64,000 bases of DNA from Planctomycetota bacterium (GCA_016793245.1 JAEUHW010000353.1:62001-126000), one strand, 5' to 3'; shown: positions 34,820-44,353, counted from the first letter of the stretch. The notes: generated by a model from the letters alone, not told the origin. Program-made: numbers and translations.

Positions 34820-35809
34820 GTGCGTCGGGTTCGTCCCTTCGCGTGCGCGCTCCTCTCTACTCTCGCCTTCAGCGCGTGCGGCGGCGACGAGGTCGACCTC
34901 TGGCCCGCGTTCGATCAAGTGCAGGGGATGGCGCTCGTGCTGCCGGGCGGAAGCGTGCGACCGTTCTTCCTGCAGCGCTTCGAAGTGACGATCGCCGAGT
35001 ATGCGCGCTTCGCCGATGCCAGCGCGCTTCCGCCTCTCGCCGATCTGCGCGCGCGCGGTGATCATCCGATCACCTGGGTGCGACGCGAGGAGGCCCTCGC
35101 GTACCTCCGGCCTCTCGGGCTGCGCTTGCCCGCGAGTCAGGAGTGGGAAGCCGCGGCGGCGCATCACTTGCTGATCGCTCCGCGGACCGAGGCCACGACC
35201 GACGAGATTCCGCTCTTCACGGCCAACAGTCGCGAGACCGGCGTTCGCGGCACGGTTCCGGTGGGTTTCTTCGAAGGCGATCGCACGCGCGATGGCATCT
35301 ACGACCTCGCCGGCAACGCGAGCGAATGGACCGAAGGCGTGTTCCTGCTGGAGGAGGATGGCAGCTACCTTCTCGCTCCGCCGGAGAGCTATCGCCATGC
35401 ACTCTTGGATCTCGCCGCGCTGGGCGGCGTCGACGAGACGGAGCTCGTCGCGGCGCGCCTCGACGAGATCGCGCGACGCGTGCGCTATGTGCGCGTGCAT
35501 GGACAGAGCTTCGTCGATGAGCTGATGCCGGCGGGCGCCAATTTGCCGCGCGTGCGCACCGATCGCCTGGTCCATCATCTCGATGCGCTGAGCACGGTCG
35601 GCTTCCGCGGCGCGTGCGACGCCGTCGAGCGCCTCGCGCTCCTCGGTGCGGAAGCCGAAGGGCGTCCCGAGCGTTTGGAACGCCTCGCCGCTTGGCTCGA
35701 TCGCCTCCCTCCGGGCGCGGACGGCGTGCTGCGGCGCTTGTTGCGCGAGCGCGAAGATGCGCTGGCTCCGAGCCTCGTGCGCCTCGCGCGCGCACGCCTC
35801 GGCGAGTGA
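34820..35809 (+). CDS. Lipoprotein with divergent FGE/SUMF1-like domain
   Basis: A 329-residue protein with signal peptide and lipobox LAFSAC (Cys20 from the GTG at 34820). The frame also allows TTG 34769, which lies just past the previous stop and adds 17 residues. Residues about 30-230 follow the formylglycine-generating-enzyme fold: FFLQRFEVTIAEYARFAD, HPITWVRREEALAYLRPLGLRLPASQEWEAAA, then YDLAGNASEWTEG and a terminal GFRGAC. The catalytic Cys pair of true FGE is not visible, so a non-catalytic or different activity is likely. A C-terminal helical extension of about 70 residues is Leu/Glu/Arg-rich. rsmA follows after 7 nt. Confidence 0.75.
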   Translation: MRRVRPFACALLSTLAFSACGGDEVDLWPAFDQVQGMALVLPGGSVRPFFLQRFEVTIAEYARFADASALPPLADLRARGDHPITWVRREEALAYLRPLGLRLPASQEWEAAAAHHLLIAPRTEATTDEIPLFTANSRETGVRGTVPVGFFEGDRTRDGIYDLAGNASEWTEGVFLLEEDGSYLLAPPESYRHALLDLAALGGVDETELVAARLDEIARRVRYVRVHGQSFVDELMPAGANLPRVRTDRLVHHLDALSTVGFRGACDAVERLALLGAEAEGRPERLERLAAWLDRLPPGADGVLRRLLREREDALAPSLVRLARARLGE

Positions 35810-35816
35810 GCGGCGC

Positions 35817-36683
35817 ATGAGCGAGTTCCACGGAGTTACCAAGGGCCTGCGCGCAGCGCTCACCGAGAGGGGCTTTCACCCGAGCCGACTGCGCGGGCAG
35901 AACTTCTTGCTCGACGAGAACATCCTGCGCGCGATCGTGCGCGATGCCGGCGTGGCTTCCGGCGATCGCGTGCTCGAAGTCGGTTGTGGTCCCGGCACGC
36001 TCACGCAGTGCTTGCTGGACGCAGGCGCCGAAGTGCTCTCGGTCGAGATCGAGCCGCGGCTGCTCGCGCTCGCGCGTGAGCGCATCGATGCGGCGGCCCC
36101 CTGGCGCTGGATCGAAGGCGATGTCCTCGCTTCGAAGTCGCGGCTCCTGCCGGAGCTGGAGGCCGCGCTCGACGCGTGGGGCACCTACGATCTCGTCGCC
36201 AATCTGCCCTATGCGATCACGACGCCGCTGCTGGTCCTGCTGGCGGCGCGCGCGCAGCCGCCGCGGCGCATGACCGTGCTGGTCCAGCTCGAGGCCGCCG
36301 AGCGCCTCTGCGCCGAGCCGGGCTGCAAGGAGTTCGGCGCCGCCACGGTGCGGCTCGGCGCGCGTTACGCGCCGCGGATGACGCGCACCGTGCCGCGGCA
36401 GGTCTTCTGGCCGCGACCGCAGGTCGATTCCGCGGTCGTGCGGCTCGATCCGCGCGATGGCCATCTCGCGCCGCCCGAAGCTCAGGCCTTGGAGGAGCTG
36501 GTGACGAAGGCGTTCGCCATGCGCCGCAAGCGCTTCGTGCGCACGGTGGAGGAACTGGCTTCCGCGGCCTTCTGGAGCGCGCTGGCCGCCGAGCGCGGCT
36601 GGCCGGAGGGGCTGCGGCCCGAGCAGTTGGCCCTCGAAGATTGGCTCTGCGCCGCTCGGCGCCTTGCCGCGCTGCGGAGCTGA
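35817..36683 (+). CDS. rsmA: 16S rRNA (adenine1518/1519-N6)-dimethyltransferase
   Basis: KsgA/RsmA methylates two adjacent adenosines in helix 45 of 16S rRNA during small-subunit assembly. The 288-residue product has the start GQNFLLDENILRAIV, SAM motif LEVGCGPGTLTQCLL, VEIEPRLLAL, the catalytic NLPYAITTPLL (NLPY), and the C-terminal WPRPQVDSAVVRL with FAMRRKRFVRTV. ATG 35817 gives the standard length. It sits 7 nt after the FGE-like gene and 46 bp before dnaG, which has its own promoter. Confidence 0.96.
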   Translation: MSEFHGVTKGLRAALTERGFHPSRLRGQNFLLDENILRAIVRDAGVASGDRVLEVGCGPGTLTQCLLDAGAEVLSVEIEPRLLALARERIDAAAPWRWIEGDVLASKSRLLPELEAALDAWGTYDLVANLPYAITTPLLVLLAARAQPPRRMTVLVQLEAAERLCAEPGCKEFGAATVRLGARYAPRMTRTVPRQVFWPRPQVDSAVVRLDPRDGHLAPPEAQALEELVTKAFAMRRKRFVRTVEELASAAFWSALAAERGWPEGLRPEQLALEDWLCAARRLAALRS

Positions 36684-36691
36684 GCTATCCT
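36664..36691 (+). promoter_or_regulatory. Promoter of dnaG inside the rsmA 3' end
   Basis: TTGCCG (36664-36669), a 16-bp spacer that contains the rsmA stop codon, and TATCCT (36686-36691). The predicted leader is about 32 nt. Confidence 0.55.
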
Positions 36692-36729
36692 CGCTCCTCG
36701 GTTTCGAGTTTCCGAGGTCGAGGACGGTC

Positions 36730-38802
36730 ATGGCGGTGCGGGACGATGTTCGCGAGCGCGTGCGCGAACGTTGCGACCTCGTGGACATCGTGCAGCGCTA
36801 CGCCTCGCTGCAGCGGCGCGGCAACCGCTGGGTCGCCTGCTGCCCCTTCCACGAAGAGAAGACGCCGTCCTTCTACGTCTCTCCGGAGCGCGGCAGCTAC
36901 CACTGCTTCGGCTGCGGCGCGAGCGGCGACGTCTTCAAGTTCGTGATGGAGAAGGAGAAGCTCTCCTTTCCGGAGGCGCTGCGCTCGCTGGCCGACCAGG
37001 TCGGGATCGAGATCGAAGAGCGGGGCAGCGTCCCGCGCGATGAAGAGACCTCGTCGAAGCGCCTCGTCGCCGCGCTCGAGCTCGCGCTCGATCGCTACCG
37101 GAAGCTCCTGGCCTCACCGCGCGGCGCCGAAGCTCGGCGCTACCTCGATCAGCGCGGCCTCGACGAGGTCTGGCGCGAGCGCTTCGAGATCGGCTTCGCG
37201 CCGGATCAACCCGACGCCCTCGTCGGCGCGGCGTTGAAGGCGGGCTTCACCAAGCGGACCTTGGAGGCTGCTGGTCTGGCGAAGGATGTCGGCGGCGGGC
37301 GCTGCGTGGATCACTTCCAAGGCCGCGTGCTCTTCCCGATCCGCGACGCGACCTCGCGCCTCGTCGGTTTCGGCGGGCGCATCCTGCCGCGGCTGGAACG
37401 CGGGCCGGACGGCAAGCCCGCCTCCGTCGGCAAGTACGTGAACTCTCCGGAGACCGCGCTCTTCAAGAAGAGCCGCTTGCTCTACGGGCTGGATCGCATC
37501 GCGCAGCGCCGCGAGGCGTTCGATCTCGCCGGGGATGGCGGGCGCTGGGGCCTGCTGGTCGAGGGCTACACCGACGTCATCGCCTGCGCGAAGGGCGACT
37601 TGCCCTTCGCGTTCGCCGCCCTCGGCACGGCGTTCACCGCCGAGCATGTCGCGCTGCTGAAGCGCTATCTCGACGGCGTCGTCGTCTTGTTCGACGGGGA
37701 TCGAGCCGGCATCGAGGCCGCGCACAAGGCCCTGCCGCTGCTGATCGCGGGAGACCTCCGGCTGCGCGTGCTGACGTTGCCCGGGGGCGAGGATCCCGCG
37801 GACTTCCTAGGCCACGCCTCCGGCTCGGACCTGCGCCAGCTCATCGTGGGCTCGGGGGACGAGCTCGCCTTCTTGAAGCGCGCTCTCGTCGCTCGCTTCG
37901 GCCTCTCCGGCGGCGATCGCCCCGAAGAAGCGCTGCGCTGGATGCTGCACTTCTTCGCCGGCGCCTCGCCGGTCCGGCGCGAGCGCGCCTACGCGCATGT
38001 CGCCGACGCCTTGAAGATGCCCGAGGCTCTGCTGCGCGCGCGCATCGCTTCGCTCGCTCGCCCGGCGGGAGGCGGTACGGAGGATGGCGAGCGACCTGGG
38101 AACTCTGCCGCGGGGGAGCCCAGCGGCTTCGGCGGCGCCGGCGGCTTCGTCGTCTCGCGCGGGGCGGGGGCGCCGCCGCGGAAGGGCGCACCCTGGAAGG
38201 GCGGTGCCGGGAAGGGCGGCGCTGGGAAGGGCGGGGCCTGGCGGGGTTCGCGGCGATTCGCACCCGAGCCGATCGCGCCGCCCCCGATCGACTGGTCGCG
38301 CTTCGCCACCGGTCTCCGCCGCGGACTCCGGCAGCTCGTCGGAGTCCTGGTGGCCTTGCCTTCGCTGGCCGCTGTCGCTCGACGCCTGCTCCCGCCGGAA
38401 GAACTGGGTCCTTTGGCAGGAGGCCCTGGCGGAATCGAGTTTCGTGCGTACACTGCCGCGCTTTCTCTGCAGGCCGAGGGCGGAACGATACGGCTCGGCG
38501 AGCTGATGGACCTCCTGCCGGAGGCCGATTGGCTCGGCGAGACGGTCGAAACGCACGCGAGCCTGAGCTACGAAGGGGCGAAGTCGGTCCTCGCGGACGT
38601 CGAGGCCTGCTTCCGCCGCACCAGCTCGGAGGAGCGCGTGCGGGCCTTGCATCTGCGGCGACGCGACGCCGAGGCCCGCGGCGACCACGAGCTGGCGGAG
38701 AAACTGTGGATCGAGTTGAACGCGGCCCTCGCCGAGAATCACCGGCTCAGCGCTCCGCGAGGCAGGGACCCCGAGAGGACCCCCGACGCTCGCGAACGCT
38801 AG
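36730..38802 (+). CDS. dnaG: DNA primase
   Basis: Synthesises RNA primers for replication. The 690-residue protein has the N-terminal CHC2 zinc ribbon (Cys38, His41, Cys59, Cys62: CPFHEEKTPSF and YHCFGCGASGD), the RNA-polymerase core with GRVLFPIRD and VGFGGRIL, the Toprim motifs VEGYTDVIA (Glu near 277) and LFDGDRAG (near 322), and a C-terminal helicase-interaction-like helical region. An insertion at about 475-510 is a low-complexity Gly/Lys/Ala linker with repeated GKGGAG units, just before the C-terminal domain. ATG 36730 is preceded by a GAGGACGG site. dnaG is followed by rpoD, the conserved macromolecular-synthesis pair, although they are separated by 401 bp. Confidence 0.97.
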   Translation: MAVRDDVRERVRERCDLVDIVQRYASLQRRGNRWVACCPFHEEKTPSFYVSPERGSYHCFGCGASGDVFKFVMEKEKLSFPEALRSLADQVGIEIEERGSVPRDEETSSKRLVAALELALDRYRKLLASPRGAEARRYLDQRGLDEVWRERFEIGFAPDQPDALVGAALKAGFTKRTLEAAGLAKDVGGGRCVDHFQGRVLFPIRDATSRLVGFGGRILPRLERGPDGKPASVGKYVNSPETALFKKSRLLYGLDRIAQRREAFDLAGDGGRWGLLVEGYTDVIACAKGDLPFAFAALGTAFTAEHVALLKRYLDGVVVLFDGDRAGIEAAHKALPLLIAGDLRLRVLTLPGGEDPADFLGHASGSDLRQLIVGSGDELAFLKRALVARFGLSGGDRPEEALRWMLHFFAGASPVRRERAYAHVADALKMPEALLRARIASLARPAGGGTEDGERPGNSAAGEPSGFGGAGGFVVSRGAGAPPRKGAPWKGGAGKGGAGKGGAWRGSRRFAPEPIAPPPIDWSRFATGLRRGLRQLVGVLVALPSLAAVARRLLPPEELGPLAGGPGGIEFRAYTAALSLQAEGGTIRLGELMDLLPEADWLGETVETHASLSYEGAKSVLADVEACFRRTSSEERVRALHLRRRDAEARGDHELAEKLWIELNAALAENHRLSAPRGRDPERTPDARER

Positions 38803-38875
38803 ATCGGCTTCCGTCGGGGATCGCGTGCCCTCGTACCTAGGGTAGGGGCTGTTGGCTTCGAGGGGGCTCCGCCCT

Positions 38876-38960
38876 CGGAGAGGACGGTCCTTCGGAGGCG
38901 ATGGTCTCTCGGAGGCGATGGTCTCTCGTAGACGATGGTCTCTCGGAAACGACGGCCCTG
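38876..38960 (+). repeat. Five-unit tandem array with 17-bp period upstream of rpoD
   Basis: Units begin at 38876, 38893, 38910, 38927 and 38944. Units 2 and 3 are identical (cggaggcgatggtctct); the others differ by 3 to 6 bases (for example cgtagacgatggtctct). The array lies in the 401-bp dnaG-rpoD spacer. No convincing promoter was recognised in the spacer: a TAGGTT near 39068 is the best -10 candidate and is weak. Confidence 0.9.
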
Positions 38961-39203
38961 CTGCGAACGCATGGCGTTCGAGAAGGTCCGTTCCGCGGAC
39001 GGAAGTGATTCGAAGGGAGCCGAGGCGCGAATCTCGAGCGCGGTTCGGCTCGCTCCGATTCGGCGGGATAGGTTTGGGGTGGAGGTCGGAGTCGGTCGGC
39101 GCGAGCGCCGCACCGATGACGATCGAGACCGGCGCCGGTCGCGCGCCAACTCGAGAACATCAGAGCGGTCCGCCTACGCGGATCGCGGGTCGAGCCAGCG
39201 AAG

Positions 39204-41060
39204 ATGATGCAGCACGAGCGCGAAGACGAAGACGAGGAGGTCCAGCAGACGCTGCTCCTCGACAAGGACCCGATCGACGCCTTCGAGGGTCCGGTGAAGG
39301 CCCTCATCGAAGAGGGTCGGCGGAAGGGCTATCTCACCTACGCGGAGATGCAGCGCGATCTCTCGGAGGAGCTGCTCTCCCCCGAGAAGATCGACCAGAT
39401 CTTGATGGCCCTCGAAGAGATGGGCATCGAGCTGGTCGACGAGTCGGAGAGCGGTGAGGGCGAAGGCGCGAGCTTGAGCGCGGCCGCTCTCCTCGCGAGC
39501 AACTCGGAGCCGTCGACTCGCTCGAGCGGCATCTCCGAGAAGATCGACGACCCGGTGCGGATGTATCTCACCCAGATGGGCGAGATCCCGCTGCTCACGC
39601 GCGCCGAGGAGATCGCCCTCGCGAAGAAGATCGAGATCACGCGCAAGCAGTTCCGCAAGCGCGTGCTCGGCGCGGGCTGCTCGATCGCCGAGTGCATCCT
39701 CACCTTCGAGAACGTCGCGACCGGCGAGCTCGCGTTCGATCGCACGCTGAAGGTCAATCCGTCGGGCTCCGACGGCGAGATCACCGAGATCGGCAAGCCC
39801 GAGCTCGCGCGACGCCTGAAGTCGAACACGAACACGCTGAAGAAGATCTACGAGGCGATGAAGGAGGACTTCCGGCGCCTCCTCGTGCAGGACTACAAGC
39901 GCGCCGAGCTGCCGGCCCTCGTTCGTCGCATCCAGGCGCGCCGACGCCGCGCGGTGATCCTGATCGAGGAGCTCCACCTCCAGATCAAGAAGATCCGTCC
40001 GCTGATCGACCTGCTGGAGAGCCGCTACGAGGAGATGCACAGCCTCGAGCGGAAGCTCTCGGGCTACCGCGGGAATCGCAAGGGCTCCCAGGCCGCGACG
40101 GAACTGCGCGCGCGCTTCGACCAGCTCCAGGTCGAGGTGCTCGAGGTCCCGCTCAAGCTGAAGCGGCGCCTCGACCAGGTGCGGCGCCACTTCGCCGAGT
40201 ACGAGGACGCGAAGCGGAAGCTCTCTTCGGGCAACCTCCGCCTCGTGGTCTCCATCGCGAAGAAGTACCGCAACCGCGGGCTCTCGTTCCTCGACCTCAT
40301 CCAGGAGGGCAACACCGGCCTCATGAAGGCCGTCGAGAAGTACGAGTACCGCCGCGGCTACAAGTTCTCCACCTACGCGACGTGGTGGATTCGGCAGGCG
40401 ATCACCCGCTCGATCGCCGATCAGGCACGGACGATCCGCATCCCCGTGCACATGATCGAGACGATGAGCAAGCTGCGCAACGTCACCAAGAAGTTACTCC
40501 AGGCCAAGGGCCGCGAGCCCACAGTCGAGGAGGTCGCCGAGGCGACGGGGATATCCGTCGAAGAGGCGAAGCGGGTGATGAAGATCTCGAAGCACCCGAT
40601 CAGCCTCGACCGGCCCATCGGCGAGAGCGACGACTCGTACTTCGGCGACTTCATCGAGGACGAGAACGCCGAGAACCCGGTGCATGCTGCCACGCACGAG
40701 ATGCTGAAGGAGCGCATCGAGGACGTCCTGGGAACCCTGACGTTCCGCGAGCGCGAGATCATCAAGCTCCGCTACGGCATCGGCGACGGGTACACCTACA
40801 CCCTCGAGGAGGTCGGCCGCATCTTCCGCGTGACGCGCGAGCGCGTGCGGCAGATCGAGGCGAAGGCCGTGCGGAAGCTCCAGCACCCGGTGCGAGCGCG
40901 GAAGCTGATGGGCTTCCTCGATTCGCAGGTGGGGGCGCTCTTCGCCGGGCGCTTCGAGGATGACGACGAGGACTTCGACGATCTCTGGGGCCCCGGCGGA
41001 AGCACCGCCGTCGCGGCGTCGGCGGCCGCCGAGAAGAAGAAGGACAGCGCGCCCTCTTAG
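39204..41060 (+). CDS. rpoD: Primary RNA polymerase sigma factor (sigma-70/SigA)
   Basis: A 618-residue housekeeping sigma factor. Region 1.1-like acidic N-terminus ([20 protein letters not shown]), region 1.2 ([22 protein letters not shown]), a long non-conserved helical insertion (about 150-330), region 2 ([19 protein letters not shown], about 342, then [21 protein letters not shown]), region 3 ([12 protein letters not shown]) and region 4 with [13 protein letters not shown] and the helix-turn-helix [13 protein letters not shown]. The C-terminus has an acidic tail and a Lys/Ser-rich end. It follows dnaG in conserved order. The GC-shifted -10 elements proposed elsewhere in the window would be its targets. 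Confidence 0.97.
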   Translation: MMQHEREDEDEEVQQTLLLDKDPIDAFEGPVKALIEEGRRKGYLTYAEMQRDLSEELLSPEKIDQILMALEEMGIELVDESESGEGEGASLSAAALLASNSEPSTRSSGISEKIDDPVRMYLTQMGEIPLLTRAEEIALAKKIEITRKQFRKRVLGAGCSIAECILTFENVATGELAFDRTLKVNPSGSDGEITEIGKPELARRLKSNTNTLKKIYEAMKEDFRRLLVQDYKRAELPALVRRIQARRRRAVILIEELHLQIKKIRPLIDLLESRYEEMHSLERKLSGYRGNRKGSQAATELRARFDQLQVEVLEVPLKLKRRLDQVRRHFAEYEDAKRKLSSGNLRLVVSIAKKYRNRGLSFLDLIQEGNTGLMKAVEKYEYRRGYKFSTYATWWIRQAITRSIADQARTIRIPVHMIETMSKLRNVTKKLLQAKGREPTVEEVAEATGISVEEAKRVMKISKHPISLDRPIGESDDSYFGDFIEDENAENPVHAATHEMLKERIEDVLGTLTFREREIIKLRYGIGDGYTYTLEEVGRIFRVTRERVRQIEAKAVRKLQHPVRARKLMGFLDSQVGALFAGRFEDDDEDFDDLWGPGGSTAVAASAAAEKKKDSAPS

Positions 41061-41062
41061 CC

Positions 41063-41134
41063 CGCATCCCGCGCGTCGTGGCCTAGTACGCGTCCCGCGC
41101 GGCGTGGCTTGGCCCGCGTCCCGCGCGGGAAGCC
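41063..41134 (+). repeat. 26-bp tandem repeat, about 2.6 copies
   Basis: Imperfect units start at 41063, 41089 and 41115 (core cgcgtcccgcgcg, then cgtggc in the first two), between the rpoD stop and its terminator. Confidence 0.75.
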
Positions 41135-41161
41135 GCATCGCCGACGCAGCGCGAATCGCAA

Positions 41162-41194
41162 CGGGCCGGGGTCGATCCGATCGATCCCGGCCCG
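41162..41194 (+). terminator. rpoD terminator
   Basis: A 15-bp stem (41162-41176 with 41180-41194) with one G-T wobble and a 3-nt loop CCG, followed by TGTCCTTTC. Strong intrinsic terminator candidate about 100 bp past the rpoD stop. Confidence 0.85.
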
Positions 41195-41258
41195 TGTCCT
41201 TTCGACGGGGATTCCGACGCTCCCGCGGCGAGGGATCGCGAGCCCGAGGGCGCCGCGG

Positions 41259-41287
41259 TTGAGCTTTGCATTCGCTTTCGGCAAGAT
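41259..41287 (+). promoter_or_regulatory. Possible promoter for the zinc-ribbon/selB operon
   Basis: TTGAGC (41259-41264), 17 bp, CAAGAT (41282-41287), 36 bp before the ATG of the zinc-ribbon gene and after the rpoD terminator. Confidence 0.35.
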
Positions 41288-41322
41288 GCGGTCTCCTTTT
41301 CTCGCCCGGAGATGCGGCATCC

Positions 41323-42027
41323 ATGGAGCTCGGACTGCAGGCGCTGGTGGATCTTTGGGACGTCGACCGCGAGCTGCGGTCCTTGCGCCGCGAATTGAGC
41401 TCCTATCCCGCGGAGGAGAAGCGACGGCTGGAGCGGATCCAGACGCTGCGTCAGAACGCCGAGCGTATCCGCGAGGGGGCGCGCGAGCTGCAGACGCGCT
41501 TGAAGGAGATCGAGAGCGATGTCAGCTCCTGGAAGGAGCGCATCGCCAAGCTCGAGCGCGAGGCCTACGGCGCGCGCGACAACTCCACGCTCTACGCGTA
41601 CCAACATCAGATCTCGTCGCTGCGCGGCGAGATCGGTGATCGAGACGAAGAAGGGATCGGTCTCCTCGAGCAGATCCAGGCTCGCGAGCAGCTCATCGCC
41701 GCGGAGGAAGCGAAGATCGCGGAGGAGGAGAAGGTGCTCGCCGAATTCCGCGCGAACGTCGCGCGCGAGAAAGGCCAGATCGAGAGCAAGGTGGCCGAGC
41801 TGAAGAAGCTGCGCGAAGCGAAGCTCGACGGCGTCGGAGCCACGCACCTTCAGATCTACGAGAAGATGATCGCCTCCTCGGATCGCCAGCCGCTGGCGCC
41901 GGTGCTGGATCGCACGTGTCAGAACTGCTTCACCGAGCTCACGCTGAACGACTTCGCGCGCGTGCGCAGCGGGAAGGTGGTGGTGCAGTGCAAGAGCTGC
42001 CACTGCATCCTCTACACGAAGTCCTGA
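41323..42027 (+). CDS. Coiled-coil protein with C-terminal C4 zinc ribbon (CdsZ/DUF-type)
   Basis: A 234-residue protein with a long antiparallel coiled coil (about 10-175) and a C-terminal zinc ribbon, CQNCFTELTLNDFARVRSG then CKSCHCILY. This architecture is typical of the widespread zf-RING_7/C4-zinc-ribbon family, whose members act in cell division or DNA-associated roles in some bacteria; no specific substrate can be assigned. ATG 41323 is 11 nt after GGAGA. It lies 34 bp upstream of selB and is probably co-transcribed with it. Confidence 0.88.
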   Translation: MELGLQALVDLWDVDRELRSLRRELSSYPAEEKRRLERIQTLRQNAERIREGARELQTRLKEIESDVSSWKERIAKLEREAYGARDNSTLYAYQHQISSLRGEIGDRDEEGIGLLEQIQAREQLIAAEEAKIAEEEKVLAEFRANVAREKGQIESKVAELKKLREAKLDGVGATHLQIYEKMIASSDRQPLAPVLDRTCQNCFTELTLNDFARVRSGKVVVQCKSCHCILYTKS

Positions 42028-42061
42028 CCCCGCCCACTCGCTGGAGGCGGCGAGGCACACG

Positions 42062-43969
42062 ATGGAGATCTATCGCATCATCGTGGGCACCGCGGGTCAC
42101 ATCGACCACGGGAAGTCCTCGCTCGTCCGCGCGCTGACGGGCATCGATCCGGATCGCCTGATCGAAGAGCAGGAACGCGGCATGACGATCGACCTCGGCT
42201 TCGCGCCGTGGTCGCTTCCCGATGGACGTCGCGTCGGACTCGTCGACGTGCCGGGTCACGAGCGTTTCGTGAAGAACATGGTCGCGGGCGCGACCGGCAT
42301 CGACCTCGTCGTGCTCGTCGTCGCCGCCGACGACGGGGTGATGCCGCAGACCCGCGAGCATCTCGAGATCATGACGCTGCTCGGACTCGAGCGCGGCCTG
42401 ATCGCGTTGACCAAGATCGACCTCGTCGATCGCGAGCTGGTCGCGATGGCGAGCGAGGACGTCCGAGCACTAGTTCGCGGGACCTTCCTCGAGCACGCGC
42501 CGATCCTGCCGCTCTCCACGCACACGCGCGAAGGCCTCGCGGAGTTCGAAGCTGCGCTGGCGCGGGCGATCGAGAGCGTGCCGCCGCGCCTTGCCGAGGG
42601 GCCGTTCCGGATGCCGATCCAGCGCGTCTTCTCGGCGAGCGGCTTCGGCACGATCGCGACCGGCATTCCGATCAGCGGCTCGCTGGCGCTCGGCGATCGC
42701 GCCGAGATCCAGCCGCTCGGCCGCATCGGTCGCGTGCGCGGCCTCCAGGCCTACAAGGAGAAGGTCGCCTCGGTCGCTGCGGGCCATTCGAGCGCGGTGA
42801 ATCTCTCCGATCTCGACTACCGCGAGCTGCACCGCGGGATGGTGCTCTGCGCTCCGGGCGCGTTCGAGTCCGGCGATATGTTCGAGGCGCGCTTCCAGCT
42901 CGGGCGGAACGTCCCTTGGCCGCTGCGCCACCTCGCCGAAGTGCGTCTGCACACGGGCACCGCGGAGGTCCTCGGACAAGTGGCGTTGCTCGAAGGCAAC
43001 GTGCTCGAGCCCGGCGCCGAGACCTTCGTCCAGCTCCGCCTGCAGGAACCCGTCTGCGCGGTCGCGGGGGACCGCTTCATCCTGCGTCTCGCCAGTCCCA
43101 TGATCACGCTCGGGGGCGGCGTGCTGCTCGCGCGCTCCGCGTTCCGCATCAAGCGCTCGCGCGCCGGTGTTCTGGAGCGACTGCAGCAGGCCGAAGCGGC
43201 CCTCGAGGATCGCGACGAGGCCCTGACGCTCGCGCTGGAGGCTCCGCGCGATGCGGCGTTCTCCGAAGCCGAGCTCGCGCGCGAGCTCGGCTGGAGCGAA
43301 GAAGATCTCCGCGAGCGGCTCGCGCGTCTCGCTGCGGAAGGAAGAGCGATCGCCTGCGCCGGAGGTTGGCTCGGAGCGGAGCGCGTCGCGGTCGTGGAGC
43401 GCGAGCTCGAAGCGGCGCTGTCGGCGTACTACCGTCGCCATCCGAGCCGCCTGTGGATGGATCTCCGCGATCTGCGCTCCGGAACGAAGGCCACGGCGGT
43501 GCTCTTCGAAGCCGCGCTCGAGCGCTTGCGCGCGCGTCAGCGCATCGAACGCCGCGGGACGGAGGTGCGCGACGCGTCGCGCGTGGTGCAGCTCGAGCCC
43601 AAGCTCTCCGCGCGCTGCGACGCGCTCGCCCAGGCTCTCGCCGCCGATCCCTTCCAGCCACCCGATCCCGCCGCCTTCGGGGCCGAGCACGGCTGGCGGC
43701 CGAGCGAGGTCGCCGAAGCGCTGAAGGCGCTGCAGGACTTGGGCCGCGTGCGCATCGTGAATGCGGAGCTGGCGTTCGGTGCGGAAGCGATCGAACGCGC
43801 CGCGGCCGAGATCCGCGCCAACATCCAGCGCCACGGCGAGCTCGCGATCCCCGAGCTGCGCGATTCACTCGGGACGTCGCGCAAGTTCCTGATCCCGCTC
43901 CTCGACTACTTCGATCGCACCGGCCTCACGATCCGGCAAGGCGCGCGGCGCATCCTGAAGTCGAGTTGA
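42062..43969 (+). CDS. selB: Selenocysteine-specific translation elongation factor
   Basis: SelB brings selenocysteyl-tRNA to the ribosome at in-frame UGA codons with a SECIS element. The 635-residue product starts with [25 protein letters not shown] (G1, residues 9-18), has [14 protein letters not shown] (G2), [12 protein letters not shown] (G3), TKID (G4) and EF-Tu-like domains 2-3. The C-terminal 250 residues contain winged-helix repeats that bind SECIS RNA (for example [17 protein letters not shown] and [28 protein letters not shown]). GTTRQ-type endings are typical. Its presence implies selenoproteins, although selA, selD and tRNA-Sec are not in the window. Confidence 0.96.
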   Translation: MEIYRIIVGTAGHIDHGKSSLVRALTGIDPDRLIEEQERGMTIDLGFAPWSLPDGRRVGLVDVPGHERFVKNMVAGATGIDLVVLVVAADDGVMPQTREHLEIMTLLGLERGLIALTKIDLVDRELVAMASEDVRALVRGTFLEHAPILPLSTHTREGLAEFEAALARAIESVPPRLAEGPFRMPIQRVFSASGFGTIATGIPISGSLALGDRAEIQPLGRIGRVRGLQAYKEKVASVAAGHSSAVNLSDLDYRELHRGMVLCAPGAFESGDMFEARFQLGRNVPWPLRHLAEVRLHTGTAEVLGQVALLEGNVLEPGAETFVQLRLQEPVCAVAGDRFILRLASPMITLGGGVLLARSAFRIKRSRAGVLERLQQAEAALEDRDEALTLALEAPRDAAFSEAELARELGWSEEDLRERLARLAAEGRAIACAGGWLGAERVAVVERELEAALSAYYRRHPSRLWMDLRDLRSGTKATAVLFEAALERLRARQRIERRGTEVRDASRVVQLEPKLSARCDALAQALAADPFQPPDPAAFGAEHGWRPSEVAEALKALQDLGRVRIVNAELAFGAEAIERAAAEIRANIQRHGELAIPELRDSLGTSRKFLIPLLDYFDRTGLTIRQGARRILKSS

Positions 43970-43971
43970 AC

Positions 43972-43991
43972 GATCGCGGCGGGCCGCGATC
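43972..43991 (+). terminator. Shared bidirectional terminator between selB and tRNA-Leu
   Basis: A perfect 8-bp stem GATCGCGG/CCGCGATC with 4-nt loop, 2 bp after the selB stop and 30 bp past the 3' end of the opposing tRNA-Leu gene. It lacks a strong T-run on either strand. Confidence 0.6.
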
Positions 43992-44020
43992 CGCTGGGGG
44001 AGCGAAGCCCGTCGTGCCGA

Positions 44021-44101
44021 TGCGAGAGGGGGGACTCGAACCCCCACGCCTTGCGGCACCAGATCCTAAGTCTGGCGCGTCTGCCGTTCCGCCACTCTCG
44101 C
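44021..44101 (-). tRNA. tRNA-Leu (anticodon TAG)
   Basis: On the minus strand a complete cloverleaf with class-II variable arm: acceptor GCGAGAG paired with CTCTCGC, anticodon stem CCAGA/TCTGG around loop CTTAGGA (anticodon TAG, reads CUN), long variable arm (TGCCGCAAGGCG) and T arm GGGGGTTCGAGTCCCCC. Discriminator A at 44021; CCA is not encoded. Confidence 0.95.
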
Positions 44102-44111
44102 GGGGGCGGGA

Positions 44112-44140
44112 AGGCTAGCCCGCGGGACCGGCGCAGACAA
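44112..44140 (-). promoter_or_regulatory. Promoter of tRNA-Leu
   Basis: On the minus strand TTGTCT (44140-44135), 17 bp, TAGCCT (44117-44112). The predicted start, about 44105, is 4 nt from the mature tRNA 5' end. Confidence 0.65.
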
Positions 44141-44206
44141 CCGAGGGCCTTCGAGTTCGTCCGGCCGAGCTCCTGAACACGAGGAAGGGCTCGGCAAGAA
44201 ATTCCC

Positions 44207-44235
44207 TTGGGGGCGCTGCTGAGCGGTCCTACTCT
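44207..44235 (+). promoter_or_regulatory. Possible promoter of the radical SAM gene
   Basis: TTGGGG (44207-44212), 17 bp, TACTCT (44230-44235), giving a leader of about 110 nt. Nothing else was recognised between the tRNA-Leu promoter and the gene. Confidence 0.45.
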
Positions 44236-44353
44236 TTCGTGGCGCGAAGGTCGCCTCGAGTCCGCAGGCCGACGGGGCCGAAGCTCGAGAGATGAGTGCG
44301 CCTTCTCGCCCGTACCCCGTGGCGCCTTCCCTCCCCACCGGACCGCACCTCGG

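Noticed and set aside
38876..38960. CRISPR-like array
   Set aside because: Units are contiguous 17-mers without spacers, and no cas genes are present anywhere in the window.
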